This document shows, one piece after another, positions 8,066 to 17,516 of a stretch of 64,000 nucleotides of DNA. The stretch is taken from positions 868,001 through 932,000 of the forward strand of contig NZ_CP113929.1 of assembly GCF_029392075.1 (NCBI RefSeq), read 5' to 3'. Every line of letters begins with the position of its first letter. Within the stretch, counting starts at the first letter, position 1. Below the pieces are notes generated by a model. The model was not told where the DNA came from and did not search any database. It saw only the letters and a program-made list of their open reading frames with translations. The stretch comes from Bifidobacterium sp. ESL0704. GTDB taxonomy: Bacteria > Actinomycetota > Actinomycetes > Actinomycetales > Bifidobacteriaceae. The translations under genes were made by a program, and so were the position numbers.

Positions 8066-8136
8066 GGATGGAGCCCTCGGTAATTATTCGTGGCCTCGTT
8101 ATGGTAGGCGGCGGCTAATTGCCGAGGGGACCGGAA

Positions 8137-11100
8137 TCACCGTTGGCGCAGCCGGCGACGACTTGTCCACGACAGGCAGATGCCTGCGGCCAGCACTGAC
8201 AGAGCGGTCAACACCATCGTGGTGACGATGCTGCCGGTATCGGCGAGTGGTGCCGACACGGGACGTTTGCCGTGGTGCTTGCCATTGCCGTTTGGCGTCG
8301 GACGAAGCACCGGATTCGGGTTGGGCAGCGGTGTCGGTGCAGGGCTCGGTGTCGGAGTCGGGCTTGGCGTTGGCGTTGGTGTCGGTGTCGGAGTCGGGCT
8401 TGGCGTTGGCGTTGGCGTTGGCGTCGGTGTCGGTTCCGGGCTCGGCTCGGTGCGTACCAGACCGTCGATGGCTGTGTCGAGGTTCGCCTTGGCAAGCCCC
8501 ACCTCATAATCGGTGGCCGATGCCTTGGCTTCCACTTCGTTGGCCTTGTCCAGCTTGGTCAGGAGGGTCTGCCACGAGTCCTCGGTGTAGCGACCATTGG
8601 CACGCAGCACAGACGTCGTTCCCTTCAACATCAGGGAATCGGCGCTCGTGTTGCCTTCGTCCACGATCTTCTGCGCGCGGGCGATGGAACGCTGCAATCC
8701 GGTCTTGTCGACGATGGCGGGGGTGCGTGCCACATCGCGGTCGGTAGTCAGACGCAGCTCTGCGGCGGAGACATAGCAATTGGTCTCCTCGGCGCTTTGG
8801 CCACCGGTCTCAATCGCGATCAGGCGCACCTTCACGGCGTTGGCAACGCTCGGGAAGGAGACTTTCTGCCATACCGTATCCGTGGAGAATGTGCCGCCTA
8901 CCACCGCGTGCGTGACGTTGCCGTCCTTGTCGGTGACATCGATGTCGAACTTCTTGATCTTGCCGTTGACCGTGGCGCCGCCTTGGCGGGGAAGATAGCG
9001 AAGACCGTTGACGGTGGTCGGCTTGGAAAGGTCGAACTCGTACCAGCCGTCTTTGCTGGTGATCGCATTATGGCCGTAGGCCGTGTGCCACCATGTGCCG
9101 GGCTTGCCGTCCTGTGCGAGTTCCTTTGGTCCTTCGGTGTCGGATCCCGGTCGCTCGCTGCCGGCGGAGACCGAATACTGGTCTCCAGCCACATCCCAGT
9201 CGTCCTTGTCGCTGTTGTCGGAAGGATGCTGCATGTAAGCGTCCAGTGCGACAAGCAGGTCATAGGCTTCGGTGAAGTCGGCAGTAGACGCGCCGTCCTT
9301 GTCGATCAGCACGCGGGCCTTGTTCAACGTCGATTCGTAGGTGTTCCAGGCCTCATCGGAGTACTTTGCGTTTTGCGCATCGTACTTGTTCCGGATTTCC
9401 TTGAGCTTCGCTTCGGCCTGTGCCTTGGTTCGTGTCTGGGAATCCACATGCTCGACCTTGAGATTGTCGAGCACGAAGTCCTGGTATCCGCCGAAGTTGG
9501 CGACGTCGTCGCTTGTGCCTTGCAGGTCGGGGGCCTTGCTGGTCGAGTAGATGCCGAACCAGGAATTGCCGTCCAGTCCGCCGGTCACCGTGTAGGTGGC
9601 GTGTGCCGTCTTGCCCAGTGCCTTCGAGATGGGGCTGAGATTGACCGTATTCGAGTTGTACTCGCCGTCTCCGGTGGCGAAGGCGTAGATGCCGTCGCTG
9701 CCGCTCTGGTAGTCGAAGGAGACCCTGTAGGTCTGGCCGGGCTCAAGCCGCACGTTCTGCGGGATGGTCTGGTAGGCCAGATCGTCCTTTTGCACCAGGC
9801 CGTTGGTCTTGACCGACCAATTGCCGCCGAGCACGTCATCCATCTTCTTGACGTCCCAGTTCGCCTGTGTGTAAGGCGCGTGAAGCTCGGAAAGGTGGGT
9901 GCGGTTGTCCTCGACGCCTTCCAGGCCTCCGATGACGAACGGCCAGATGCCCTGGGCGTTGTTCTCGAAGTCGTTGCTCAGCGTTTTCAGCGTGCCGTCC
10001 TTCTCGTAGGTGATGCCGTCGTAGCCGTTCTCGAGGATGCGCACGTCATCGAAGTAGGCATGTCCGGTGTCGCCGGTCACGGGCTCGTGCGAGAGGGTCA
10101 GTGTGGCCTTGCCGCTCGCAGGGGCCGTGAACCAGACATACATGTTCTGGAAGTAGCTGGAGTTGTCTTGGACATTGGACTTGTCGTTGTGACCATAGGC
10201 CTGCACATAGTTTCGGGCTATGCTCTTGCCGGTGGTGTTGCGGGCCAGGGTCTTGTCGCCGTCGCTGACGGTGACGGAAGCCTGTCCGGCGCTGCGGTTG
10301 TCGACTCCGAGGTAGACGGCGTAGCGCTTGCCGGCGCTAAGCCCGGTCATCTCCTGGGAGACGTTGGATTCGCCCGTCAGCTTCAGCATGGCGTTGTTGA
10401 CGCCCACGATCTCGGCCTGTCCGTTGCCGCCGACCTTCCAGTTGGTGCCCAGGGTGTTCGCCCCGCCGTTGAAGCCGGCGTCCACGACGTGCATGCCTTC
10501 GCTCCACTGCACTTTGAGCTGCTGCTGCTCGCCTTGGTAGACCACATACGGGGTCTTGGCCTTGGCGTCGAGGGTGACCTTTCCTGCCGAGACCGGGACC
10601 GTCTGCATGTTGCTCTTGCCCTGATCGCTCAGCTGGTAGACCTTGACGTTGCTCAGGTTCTCCCAACCTTGCGGGAGCGTCCAGGTCGTCTTGCCGCCCA
10701 CGGTGTTCCAGTGGTAGAGCTTCTGCTTGCCGGTGTCCAGCATCTTGCCGGTCTGGGAATCCCAGAGCCATGGCAGCAGGTAGGACTCGTCGCCGGCGAT
10801 CTTGTTGTCACCGGAGGTCACGGAACCGCTGGCGACCGTCTTGCCGTTGAGCGTGATGGTACGGTTGCGGTAATCGGCGCTGGAAATGGTGTTGGAGGCC
10901 CTGCTGACGACAACGGTGTTGCCCTTGCCGTCGATCAGTGTGATCTGCTCGTTGCCGTTGTTGACCGAAGCGTCCTTGGGGGCGGTCGGGTCGAGTGGGT
11001 TGTTGACCCATCGGTTGACGGTGAAGTGCTGCATGAACTTGGTCGAGACGTCATGGGTGTAGAGGTTGGTGATGTAGGCGGCGTAATCGTTGCGTCCCTG

Positions 11101-13734
11101 CCATCCCTCGAAGTCCTTCATGTCGTATCCGCCAAGCAGCGGGGCCTTTGCCGCGTTGCCGTAGCTCGGGTAGTCGCCGACCCAGCTGTCCTTCTGGTGG
11201 TTGCGCAGGAAGCGCATCACCTGTGAGTTCTCGCCTTTCAGCTCGCTGCCGCCGTAGGTCAGGTCTGCCGCCCAATGCTGGAATGTGGCGTCGTATTCGT
11301 TGCCGCTGCCCCATTCGTTGGCCATGCGCCAGCCGTTGTCGTTGATCTCCTTGGAGAGTTTTCTGGTCTCCCAGGAGTCCTCGTTGCCCGAGGTGTTGTT
11401 GCCCCAGACATCGACGTAGATGAAGTCGAGGTTGTCACCGACCTTCTTCTTCAAGTCGCCGAAGCGTTGCGCGCGTCCGTGGTTGAGGTCGTAGATGCCG
11501 TCGATGCCGACCGCCTGGTCGAGCCAGTTCCAGCCGTAGCGAAGACCGCCGTTGCTGTAGCGACGTGCCATGCCTTCGCTGAAGGCCTTGGCTTCGGGGT
11601 ACATCTCACTGGCGTTGACGTGCACGCCGAACCGGGCGCCGTACTGCTTGCCCTTGGTCATCAGGGTGTTCATGTCCTTGGCGCCGCCGATGCGTTTGCC
11701 GATGTCGCCGTAGTCGGGATGCCCGGAATCGTGTCCCTCGTTCGCATAGCCCTTGAGCAATACGGATTGGCCGAGCTCGTCGGTGTTCAATGCCACTTTC
11801 TTGACATTGTCCAACGTGGTGAGGAACGGGTTCTGCGCCTGTCCGCCGAAGTTCATGGCGATGCGGTAGGAGACCAGGTCGGGCACTTCCTCCGATTTGT
11901 AGGGGTTGTTCATGATGGAGCGATAGGCGATGGCCCCGTCCTCCCAATTGACGGTGTTGTCGGAGTTCTCGTCGCCGGTGATGACGATTTTCTCCTCCGG
12001 CATGGCGGTGGGATCGTCGGTGTAGCTGGTGTTTTTCGAGTCGCTGACGACACGGTTGTAATACCATGGCGCGCTGGTCAGACCGAGCGAGGTCTCGCCT
12101 TCCAGATACTGGGTGGAAGCCACGACGCGGGTGTTCTTGGCGCCTCCAGACACGGCCTTCACCGCGGTGCCGTCATGTTCGGAATTGCTCCACAGCCCGG
12201 CGCTCAGCCCGCCGCCGGAGACGAAGCCGTAGACGTAGTCGCCGGCATCGTTGATCTGGGTGTTCTTGGTGACGTTGAAGGTGCTGTCGCCGTTTTGGGC
12301 GGTGTCGCTCGACATTCTGGCGCCGGTGAACTGCGCGGCGCTCTGGTTGGAACGCACCGAGATCAGGGATTGGCCGGGGAAGGAGATCGTCTGTATGGGA
12401 TGGTCGTTGCCGGCGTTGTTGCGTACCGTGGAAACCTTCAGATCCAGGCTGTTGGCCTTCAGCGACATGTCGACCACCAGCGTGGCGTCGATGTTCTTCG
12501 ACGAATCCTTGACAGTGAGGTTGTAGCGCGCCTTGTCCTGGCCGAGGGCGGTGTAGGTGACGTCGGCGTCCTTCAGGGAGATGTTGGTGCCGTTGATCTC
12601 AACGGTGCGCACGTCCCTGCTCTGCCCGTACATCACCTTGTCGCCCTGCTTCTTCATGGTGTATTGGACGACGGAGGGGAAGTGCTTGTTGACTTCCGCC
12701 TTCATCTCGGCGTTCTGCAGGGTATTGGTGGAGACCTTGGTGGTCGTCGTGAGCACGATGTTCTGCGAATCCAGATTCGCGTGATCGATGTTCGCGTCCT
12801 GCGTCAGGTCGTCAAAGCCGTGCTTGAAAGCGAGCAGCGTATGCTTGCCTGTCTTCAGTCCCGTCAACGTGAATGTGCCGTCGGCTGCGGTGGTGGCGGT
12901 TGCGCCCTTGTCGGCCCTGCCGGCGCTGGCGCGCAAGCCCGCGCCGGAAATCGGGGCTCCGGCCGGGTCCTTGACGGTTCCGGAAATGCTGTATTCGTTG
13001 TAGTCGGGAGCGTAGTCGCCGAAGCCCGCGATGTATTGGTCGGTGGTGGTGCCGTTGAACGTTCCGGCCTTCATGGCCAGTTTGTCGGTGAGGGCGGTCA
13101 TGTCGCTGTAATCGACATCGAACGCCTTAACGTCATTGACGTACAGGGTGGCCACTGTCCCGTTCCACTCTATTTCGGCCGTCTGGTTGCCCGAGGACGG
13201 TGCCGGGAGGCGTGAGCCCTTGTAATATTCCCCGTCGCCGCCAGCGTATTTCTGCCAGAACCATCCGCCCGTGTCGAAGCCGATGAACAGCCCGTTGCCC
13301 GGATCTTTGTATCCGAGATAGAAGCCGAATCGGTTCTGCGTGTTGCCTGAGAAGAGCGTGGCCTTGATCGCGTGCGGCTGTGTCAAATCGATGGCCGTCT
13401 TGGAAACGGCGATTGCCGGGAGTGTGCCCGTCGGGCTGTTGCCGTTGTCGGTGCTGGATACGAAATGCACCCAACCGCCGTTGTAGTCTTCGAGTTTTTC
13501 CCCGTCCTTCGGGTTCTCGAGTGTCCAGTCGCTGGCGCTGCGCGGGGTTACCCCCAAAGTGGACGGGGCGGCCGGGGGAGTCAGCGGCGTCCGGGCAGCG
13601 CCCGGCGAGTCGGATGTTTCCTGCCTATTCGGCAACGGCGTTGGCGCAGGAGCCGCCAGCGCGCTCTGTCCCATGAACGCCACTGACAGTATCGCTGCCA
13701 GGGTGATCGGGACTATGGAGTGTTTGTGCTTCAT
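8137..13734 (-). CDS. GH101 endo-alpha-N-acetylgalactosaminidase, cell-wall anchored
   Basis: This 1865-residue enzyme releases Gal-beta-1,3-GalNAc (core 1) from Ser/Thr of mucin-type glycoproteins. The signal peptide ends near residue 28 (A-L-A-A). A beta-rich domain and a carboxypeptidase-regulatory-like beta sandwich (about 247-330) precede the GH101 core. The catalytic barrel shows D775 in Y-V-D-V-W-G (nucleophile) and E807 in A-N-E-W-G (acid/base), matching D789 and E822 of the B. longum enzyme EngBF. Carbohydrate-binding folds follow, then FIVAR-like helices either side of a CBM32-like domain, a Pro-Thr spacer (1764-1810), LADTG (1830-1834), a membrane helix and an Arg-rich tail. AAGGAG lies ahead of the start. 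The related EngBF is 1966 residues, so this one looks full length. Confidence 0.95.
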   Translation of the reverse strand: MKHKHSIVPITLAAILSVAFMGQSALAAPAPTPLPNRQETSDSPGAARTPLTPPAAPSTLGVTPRSASDWTLENPKDGEKLEDYNGGWVHFVSSTDNGNSPTGTLPAIAVSKTAIDLTQPHAIKATLFSGNTQNRFGFYLGYKDPGNGLFIGFDTGGWFWQKYAGGDGEYYKGSRLPAPSSGNQTAEIEWNGTVATLYVNDVKAFDVDYSDMTALTDKLAMKAGTFNGTTTDQYIAGFGDYAPDYNEYSISGTVKDPAGAPISGAGLRASAGRADKGATATTAADGTFTLTGLKTGKHTLLAFKHGFDDLTQDANIDHANLDSQNIVLTTTTKVSTNTLQNAEMKAEVNKHFPSVVQYTMKKQGDKVMYGQSRDVRTVEINGTNISLKDADVTYTALGQDKARYNLTVKDSSKNIDATLVVDMSLKANSLDLKVSTVRNNAGNDHPIQTISFPGQSLISVRSNQSAAQFTGARMSSDTAQNGDSTFNVTKNTQINDAGDYVYGFVSGGGLSAGLWSNSEHDGTAVKAVSGGAKNTRVVASTQYLEGETSLGLTSAPWYYNRVVSDSKNTSYTDDPTAMPEEKIVITGDENSDNTVNWEDGAIAYRSIMNNPYKSEEVPDLVSYRIAMNFGGQAQNPFLTTLDNVKKVALNTDELGQSVLLKGYANEGHDSGHPDYGDIGKRIGGAKDMNTLMTKGKQYGARFGVHVNASEMYPEAKAFSEGMARRYSNGGLRYGWNWLDQAVGIDGIYDLNHGRAQRFGDLKKKVGDNLDFIYVDVWGNNTSGNEDSWETRKLSKEINDNGWRMANEWGSGNEYDATFQHWAADLTYGGSELKGENSQVMRFLRNHQKDSWVGDYPSYGNAAKAPLLGGYDMKDFEGWQGRNDYAAYITNLYTHDVSTKFMQHFTVNRWVNNPLDPTAPKDASVNNGNEQITLIDGKGNTVVVSRASNTISSADYRNRTITLNGKTVASGSVTSGDNKIAGDESYLLPWLWDSQTGKMLDTGKQKLYHWNTVGGKTTWTLPQGWENLSNVKVYQLSDQGKSNMQTVPVSAGKVTLDAKAKTPYVVYQGEQQQLKVQWSEGMHVVDAGFNGGANTLGTNWKVGGNGQAEIVGVNNAMLKLTGESNVSQEMTGLSAGKRYAVYLGVDNRSAGQASVTVSDGDKTLARNTTGKSIARNYVQAYGHNDKSNVQDNSSYFQNMYVWFTAPASGKATLTLSHEPVTGDTGHAYFDDVRILENGYDGITYEKDGTLKTLSNDFENNAQGIWPFVIGGLEGVEDNRTHLSELHAPYTQANWDVKKMDDVLGGNWSVKTNGLVQKDDLAYQTIPQNVRLEPGQTYRVSFDYQSGSDGIYAFATGDGEYNSNTVNLSPISKALGKTAHATYTVTGGLDGNSWFGIYSTSKAPDLQGTSDDVANFGGYQDFVLDNLKVEHVDSQTRTKAQAEAKLKEIRNKYDAQNAKYSDEAWNTYESTLNKARVLIDKDGASTADFTEAYDLLVALDAYMQHPSDNSDKDDWDVAGDQYSVSAGSERPGSDTEGPKELAQDGKPGTWWHTAYGHNAITSKDGWYEFDLSKPTTVNGLRYLPRQGGATVNGKIKKFDIDVTDKDGNVTHAVVGGTFSTDTVWQKVSFPSVANAVKVRLIAIETGGQSAEETNCYVSAAELRLTTDRDVARTPAIVDKTGLQRSIARAQKIVDEGNTSADSLMLKGTTSVLRANGRYTEDSWQTLLTKLDKANEVEAKASATDYEVGLAKANLDTAIDGLVRTEPSPEPTPTPTPTPTPSPTPTPTPTPTPSPTPTPSPAPTPLPNPNPVLRPTPNGNGKHHGKRPVSAPLADTGSIVTTMVLTALSVLAAGICLSWTSRRRLRQR
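8329..8452. repeat. Pro-Thr/Ser coding minisatellite in the GH101 gene
   Basis: Tandem 6-base units of GGCGTT/GGTGTC type encode (P-T)n and (P-S)n on the minus strand, with a longer block of about 36 bases repeated twice. It forms the spacer that lifts the enzyme from the cell wall. Its length may vary between strains by slippage. Confidence 0.7.
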
Positions 13735-13763
13735 TGATGTTCTCCTTACTGCTCTCTACATTG

Positions 13764-13800
13764 AGTATCACAAAAAAACATGAGTTATCAATCTCTGATA
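13764..13800 (-). promoter_or_regulatory. Possible GH101 promoter with overlapping palindrome
   Basis: On the minus strand, TTGATA and GATACT are separated by 16 bases. The -35 box overlaps the palindrome TATCA-N5-TGATA (13786-13800). It lies 30-66 bases ahead of the start. The palindrome differs from the LacI-type operator elsewhere, so GH101 is probably controlled separately. Confidence 0.4.
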
Positions 13801-14011
13801 GCCTGACATTAATGATAACAAGATTTACATAAATTGCAAATGAAGATGACTGGTTTTTGATATAAATGGATAAGTTCTCATAGAGTACGCTGAAATACCG
13901 TGCTTCTCTATTTAAGGAAACTAAGTAGGCATTAACGTAATAAGGCAAAAGATTGCCGATGACGATTGAGGCATCTTTGGATGCGGACCGCCGAGGAATC
14001 CGCAGTCGCGG

Positions 14012-14037
14012 TCCGGATGTCGCCGGCGACATCCGGA
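14012..14037. repeat. Perfect 26-base palindrome in the divergent intergenic region
   Basis: The half TCCGGATGTCGCC is followed directly by its exact complement, with no loop. It lies upstream of both flanking genes, so it is not an ordinary terminator for either. A protein-binding site or cruciform-forming element is possible. Confidence 0.7.
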
Positions 14038-14121
14038 ACCGTACGGTGCGTGTCAAATGAAATGACAAGGTGCGGATTTTCCCGAGGCGGTGGATGAAAC
14101 GTAGGATGACACGCCAGATAT

Positions 14122-14139
14122 AACTAAAGCGTTTTAGTC
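14122..14139. promoter_or_regulatory. LacI-type operator before the GH38 genes
   Basis: AACTAAAGCGTTTTAGTC has ACTAAA/TTTAGT half-sites. It overlaps a TATAAC -10-like box (14119-14124), so a bound repressor would block the polymerase. The same sequence recurs before the transporter operon (17 of 18 bases identical) and in weaker form before the AGE and lacI genes. Confidence 0.75.
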
Positions 14140-14221
14140 CTCTCGTTCTTGTAAAACGGAACACAAGTGGGCGGCGTTGCCAGACGCTGCCGAATCGGTC
14201 GGCAAGTGGAGGAAAGACGAG

Positions 14222-17200
14222 ATGTTCCTGAAACCGCAGCAGCAATTGGATCGATGCTCTCGAGTGATGCGCCAGAGGGTGCGGCCACATATTCACCCCG
14301 TACTTGAGCCTTGCGGCGTACGCGCTTTCGACATTCCAGGCGAACCGATGCCTTCGGGTGAATTTTTCGACCGCCTCGCCGCCGGCAGCATCGATTTCAA
14401 ACCGTTCAAGATGGGGTCGCCTTGGGGCACGACCTGGGGCACGGTCTGGTTCGAGATCACCGGCCATGTTCCGGTGCGGGGCGGAAGCCTCGACGCAGCT
14501 GCTGACAAAGAGGCCGAACGCCCTGTCGAACTGATGCTCGATTTGGGCTGGTACGACCATTCGCCGGGCGGCCATATCGAAGGCATGGTCTATCGCTCCG
14601 ATGGCACCATCGTCAAAGCGGTGCATCCCAAGAACTTCTGGGTGCGGCTTGTCGAAGCCGATGGCACGGCCGACGTTGATGTGGCTGACGACGGCTCGTT
14701 CACGCTGTATCTGGAAGCGGCCTGCAACCCGCTGCTGCTTGGCGTGCCGCCCTTCATCGAAACGAATCTGGGGGAGAAGGCCACCGGCAAACCTGAAGAA
14801 CAGTATGTGTTCCGCAGTGCCAACGTCTGCGCCTTCGACGCCCAGATGGAGGATTACTGGCTCGATCTCGACGTGGTGAGCATGCTGATGGGCCAGGCTG
14901 ACAAGGATTCGCCGCGCTATTGGCAGCTGGCCAAGGCGTTGCAGCGTTCGCTCAACGTCTATGATGAGCAGGTGCCGGGTTCCGTGGTGACGGCCCGGGA
15001 GGCGTTGCAAGGAGTGCTTTCCAAACGGGCGAACGCCTCGGCGATGGAGGTCAGTGCCGTGGGCCACGCCCATATCGATTCGGCATGGCTCTGGCCGGTA
15101 CGCGAGACCCGGCGCAAGGTGGCCCGAACCGTCAGCAACACGTTGGCGTTGATGAACCAGGACCCGGACTATATCTATGCGATGAGCTCGGCGCAGCAGT
15201 ATGCCTGGCTTGAGCAGGACCATCCCGACCTCTTCGAACAGGTCAAAGAACGCGTGGCGCAAGGACGGTTCATCCCCGTTGGCGGCATGTGGGTGGAGGC
15301 CGATGGCATGGTGCCCACCGGGGAATCGCTGATCCGTCAGATCTCCTATGGCCAACGCTATTTCAGCTCGCGCTTCGGCGTTCGCCCGGACGGGGTGTGG
15401 CTGCCTGACAGCTTCGGCTACAACGGTTCCTGGCCGCAGATCGCGCGACGTGCGGGCTACAAGTGGTTCCTGACCCAGAAGATATCTTGGAGCGACACCA
15501 CGAAGTTCCCGCATCACAGCTTCATGTGGGAAGGTATCGACGGCACGCGTATCTTCACGCACTTCCCGCCTTCGGATACGTATGCGGCCTGGACCACCGT
15601 CGAAGAGCTGACCCACGCCGAAAAGAACTTCCAAGACAAGGATTTCGCCGACAAGTCGATTCTGCTCTACGGCTGGGGCGACGGCGGCGGCGGGCCGACC
15701 CGTGAGATGCTCGGTCATCTGCACCGCTACGAGGATCTGGAGGGTGTCTCCCGTGTCAGGCTTGAGGCCCCGGACACCTTCTTCAAGGCTGCCCACGCCC
15801 AGTTGGAAGAGAATGCAGGTCCTGAGATGCCGGTCTGGCACGGTGAGCTGTACCTGGAATTGCACCGGGCTACATTGACCAGCCAGCAGGACATGAAACG
15901 CGGTTGCCGGCAGGAGGAATCCTTGCTACGTGTCACGGAGTATCTGTGTGCTGCCGCGTCGCTGGAAGCCGCTTCGGCCGGATATGTGTATCCACGCGAA
16001 GAGCTTGATTCAATCTGGAAGACGCTGCTGCTGAACCAGTTCCACGACATCCTTCCGGGTTCCGGCATCGCTTGGGTGCACCGCGAGGCGCGTGAGCAAT
16101 ATCAGCGTGACATGTCGCGCCTGAAGGTGCTGATCGCCAAGGCGGCGGAAGCGTTGAAACAGGCTCGGCCGGATCTGCCGGTGGCTCATCAGGCCGCCAT
16201 AGCGCAGTACAGGGCTGATGGGACTTCATGGCAGGTACTTCCTGCGGCTGGCGGCGACGAGCGATCCGGCGGTAACGATGGCACTCAGTCCGTCAGCCTG
16301 CAGCGCAGCGATTCCGGCAGCATCGTTCTCGACAACGGCCTGCTCAAAGCGCGTATCGAATCCGACGGTTCGGTATCGTCGTTGGTCGATCTGCAGGCGC
16401 ACAGGGAATTGGTGCCGCAGGGCACGCGTCTGGGCCTCTATGAGTTGCTGAAGGACGAGCCTTCCGTCTATGACGCCTGGGAGATCGAACGTGACGCGTT
16501 GCTGTGTGCGCACGCCATCGAAGGCGGGCGCATTACAAGCGCCGAGGTGGACGGCCGTAACGCTGCCAACGTCCATGTCAAACTTGTCTTCTCGCATAGC
16601 GCTATCGACACTGACATCGTTTTGAAGCCTGGCGCCACGCGTCTCGACTTCCGTGCCAGCGTCGATTGGCATGAACGCGAGCGTTTCCTTAAGGTCGATA
16701 TGCCGGTGGCGTTGGCCCTGCCTTGCGCCCGATATGACTGCCAATACGGTTGGGTCGAGCGTCCGGTGATCAAGAACGACGCCAGTGACGAGGCCAAATA
16801 CGAAAGCTGCACCCATCGTTACGTCCGTTTGAACGAGGGCGACTATGGAGTGGCGGTCGTCAATGCGTCCACCTACGGCTGCGATGCCTCCCCGATTCAC
16901 GGCGACCCTGCGCAAGACCGGGCCAACGGCACCATGCTGCGGCTTTCCCTGTTGGAATCCCCGGTATTTCCCGATCCGCACGAAGACATGGGAAGCCATG
17001 AGTTTGCCTGGTCGATCGTAGCGGACGCCACCATGGCTCGCACCATTGAAGCCGCGGCGCAAATCAACGCGTTGCCGCTGGCCGACATTCCTGCGATCGA
17101 ACCGTTGGTGAGCTTGAAGAACGTCAAGGGCACGCCGGTCATCGATTGGATCAAGCTGGCCGACGACGGTTCCGGCGACCTGATTGCAAGGCTTTATGAA

Positions 17201-17404
17201 GCATCGGGAGCCACGGCCAGTGCGACACTGAGCGTCGCCGCGCCATTGAGCGATGCCACCGTAAAAGAAACCGACGCTCTTGAAACGGACGATCTGGCCG
17301 ATGACCTGCCGGTCTGCCTCGCCGGCACGCAGTCGGCGCAGGATGCCGCAATCAGCCTCCGACCCTTTGAGATGGCCACATTGCGTTTTCACAAGGAAAG
17401 GTAA
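14222..17404 (+). CDS. GH38 alpha-mannosidase (first of a tandem pair)
   Basis: This 1060-residue cytosolic alpha-mannosidase has no signal peptide. The GH38 zinc site is visible as H282-A-H284-I-D286 with H608 in Q-F-H-D-I-L-P-G, and the nucleophile is D396 in W-L-P-D-S-F-G-Y. A long C-terminal beta region follows, as usual for the family. I start it at ATG 14222 because GGAGGA lies ahead and because the neighbouring paralogue also begins M-F-L. The enzyme would strip alpha-1,2/1,3/1,6-linked mannose from imported high-mannose glycans; the exact linkage cannot be read. The LacI-type operator upstream suggests induction by N-glycan products. Confidence 0.93.
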   Translation: MFLKPQQQLDRCSRVMRQRVRPHIHPVLEPCGVRAFDIPGEPMPSGEFFDRLAAGSIDFKPFKMGSPWGTTWGTVWFEITGHVPVRGGSLDAAADKEAERPVELMLDLGWYDHSPGGHIEGMVYRSDGTIVKAVHPKNFWVRLVEADGTADVDVADDGSFTLYLEAACNPLLLGVPPFIETNLGEKATGKPEEQYVFRSANVCAFDAQMEDYWLDLDVVSMLMGQADKDSPRYWQLAKALQRSLNVYDEQVPGSVVTAREALQGVLSKRANASAMEVSAVGHAHIDSAWLWPVRETRRKVARTVSNTLALMNQDPDYIYAMSSAQQYAWLEQDHPDLFEQVKERVAQGRFIPVGGMWVEADGMVPTGESLIRQISYGQRYFSSRFGVRPDGVWLPDSFGYNGSWPQIARRAGYKWFLTQKISWSDTTKFPHHSFMWEGIDGTRIFTHFPPSDTYAAWTTVEELTHAEKNFQDKDFADKSILLYGWGDGGGGPTREMLGHLHRYEDLEGVSRVRLEAPDTFFKAAHAQLEENAGPEMPVWHGELYLELHRATLTSQQDMKRGCRQEESLLRVTEYLCAAASLEAASAGYVYPREELDSIWKTLLLNQFHDILPGSGIAWVHREAREQYQRDMSRLKVLIAKAAEALKQARPDLPVAHQAAIAQYRADGTSWQVLPAAGGDERSGGNDGTQSVSLQRSDSGSIVLDNGLLKARIESDGSVSSLVDLQAHRELVPQGTRLGLYELLKDEPSVYDAWEIERDALLCAHAIEGGRITSAEVDGRNAANVHVKLVFSHSAIDTDIVLKPGATRLDFRASVDWHERERFLKVDMPVALALPCARYDCQYGWVERPVIKNDASDEAKYESCTHRYVRLNEGDYGVAVVNASTYGCDASPIHGDPAQDRANGTMLRLSLLESPVFPDPHEDMGSHEFAWSIVADATMARTIEAAAQINALPLADIPAIEPLVSLKNVKGTPVIDWIKLADDGSGDLIARLYEASGATASATLSVAAPLSDATVKETDALETDDLADDLPVCLAGTQSAQDAAISLRPFEMATLRFHKER

Positions 17405-17516
17405 TCCAGAGTAGTTCAACGGCCAATCCAATCAATCTGTAGTTTCCGTATTTGTTCTTCAAACCGGGCATCTCGTGTCATCGGCGATGCCCCGAATCGA
17501 AATGAAAGGCTTTATG

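Larger units (their letters stand above)
13735..14221. other. Divergent control region between GH101 and the GH38 pair
   Basis: There is no gene in these 487 bases. Near GH101 lies a possible minus-strand promoter overlapped by a palindrome (13764-13800). The middle holds a perfect 26-base palindrome (14012-14037) flanked by further inverted GCGGACCGC-type segments, and TGTCA/TGACA arms at 14051-14067. Near GH38 is the LacI-type operator (14122-14139), and GGAGGA at about 14206-14211 serves as ribosome binding site. Confidence 0.6.

Noticed and set aside
8272..11226. A 984-codon open frame on the plus strand opposite the GH101 gene
   Set aside because: It is antisense to a well-supported enzyme gene. 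High GC at third positions leaves few stops in the opposite strand, and the translation shows no family motifs and is rich in V, G, A and L as such shadows are.
11275..13215. A 646-codon plus-strand frame within the GH101 gene
   Set aside because: Antisense GC artefact; the minus-strand gene is continuous with signal peptide, catalytic core and anchor.
13764..13800. LacI-type operator controlling GH101
   Set aside because: The palindrome TATCA-N5-TGATA does not match the ACTAAA/TTTAGT operator, and no copy of the latter lies near the GH101 start.
13625..15865. A 746-codon minus-strand frame covering the GH101/GH38 intergenic region and the GH38 start
   Set aside because: It runs through the divergent control region and opposite GH38 zinc-site codons. 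The part over the AT-rich intergenic DNA has no gene-like composition.
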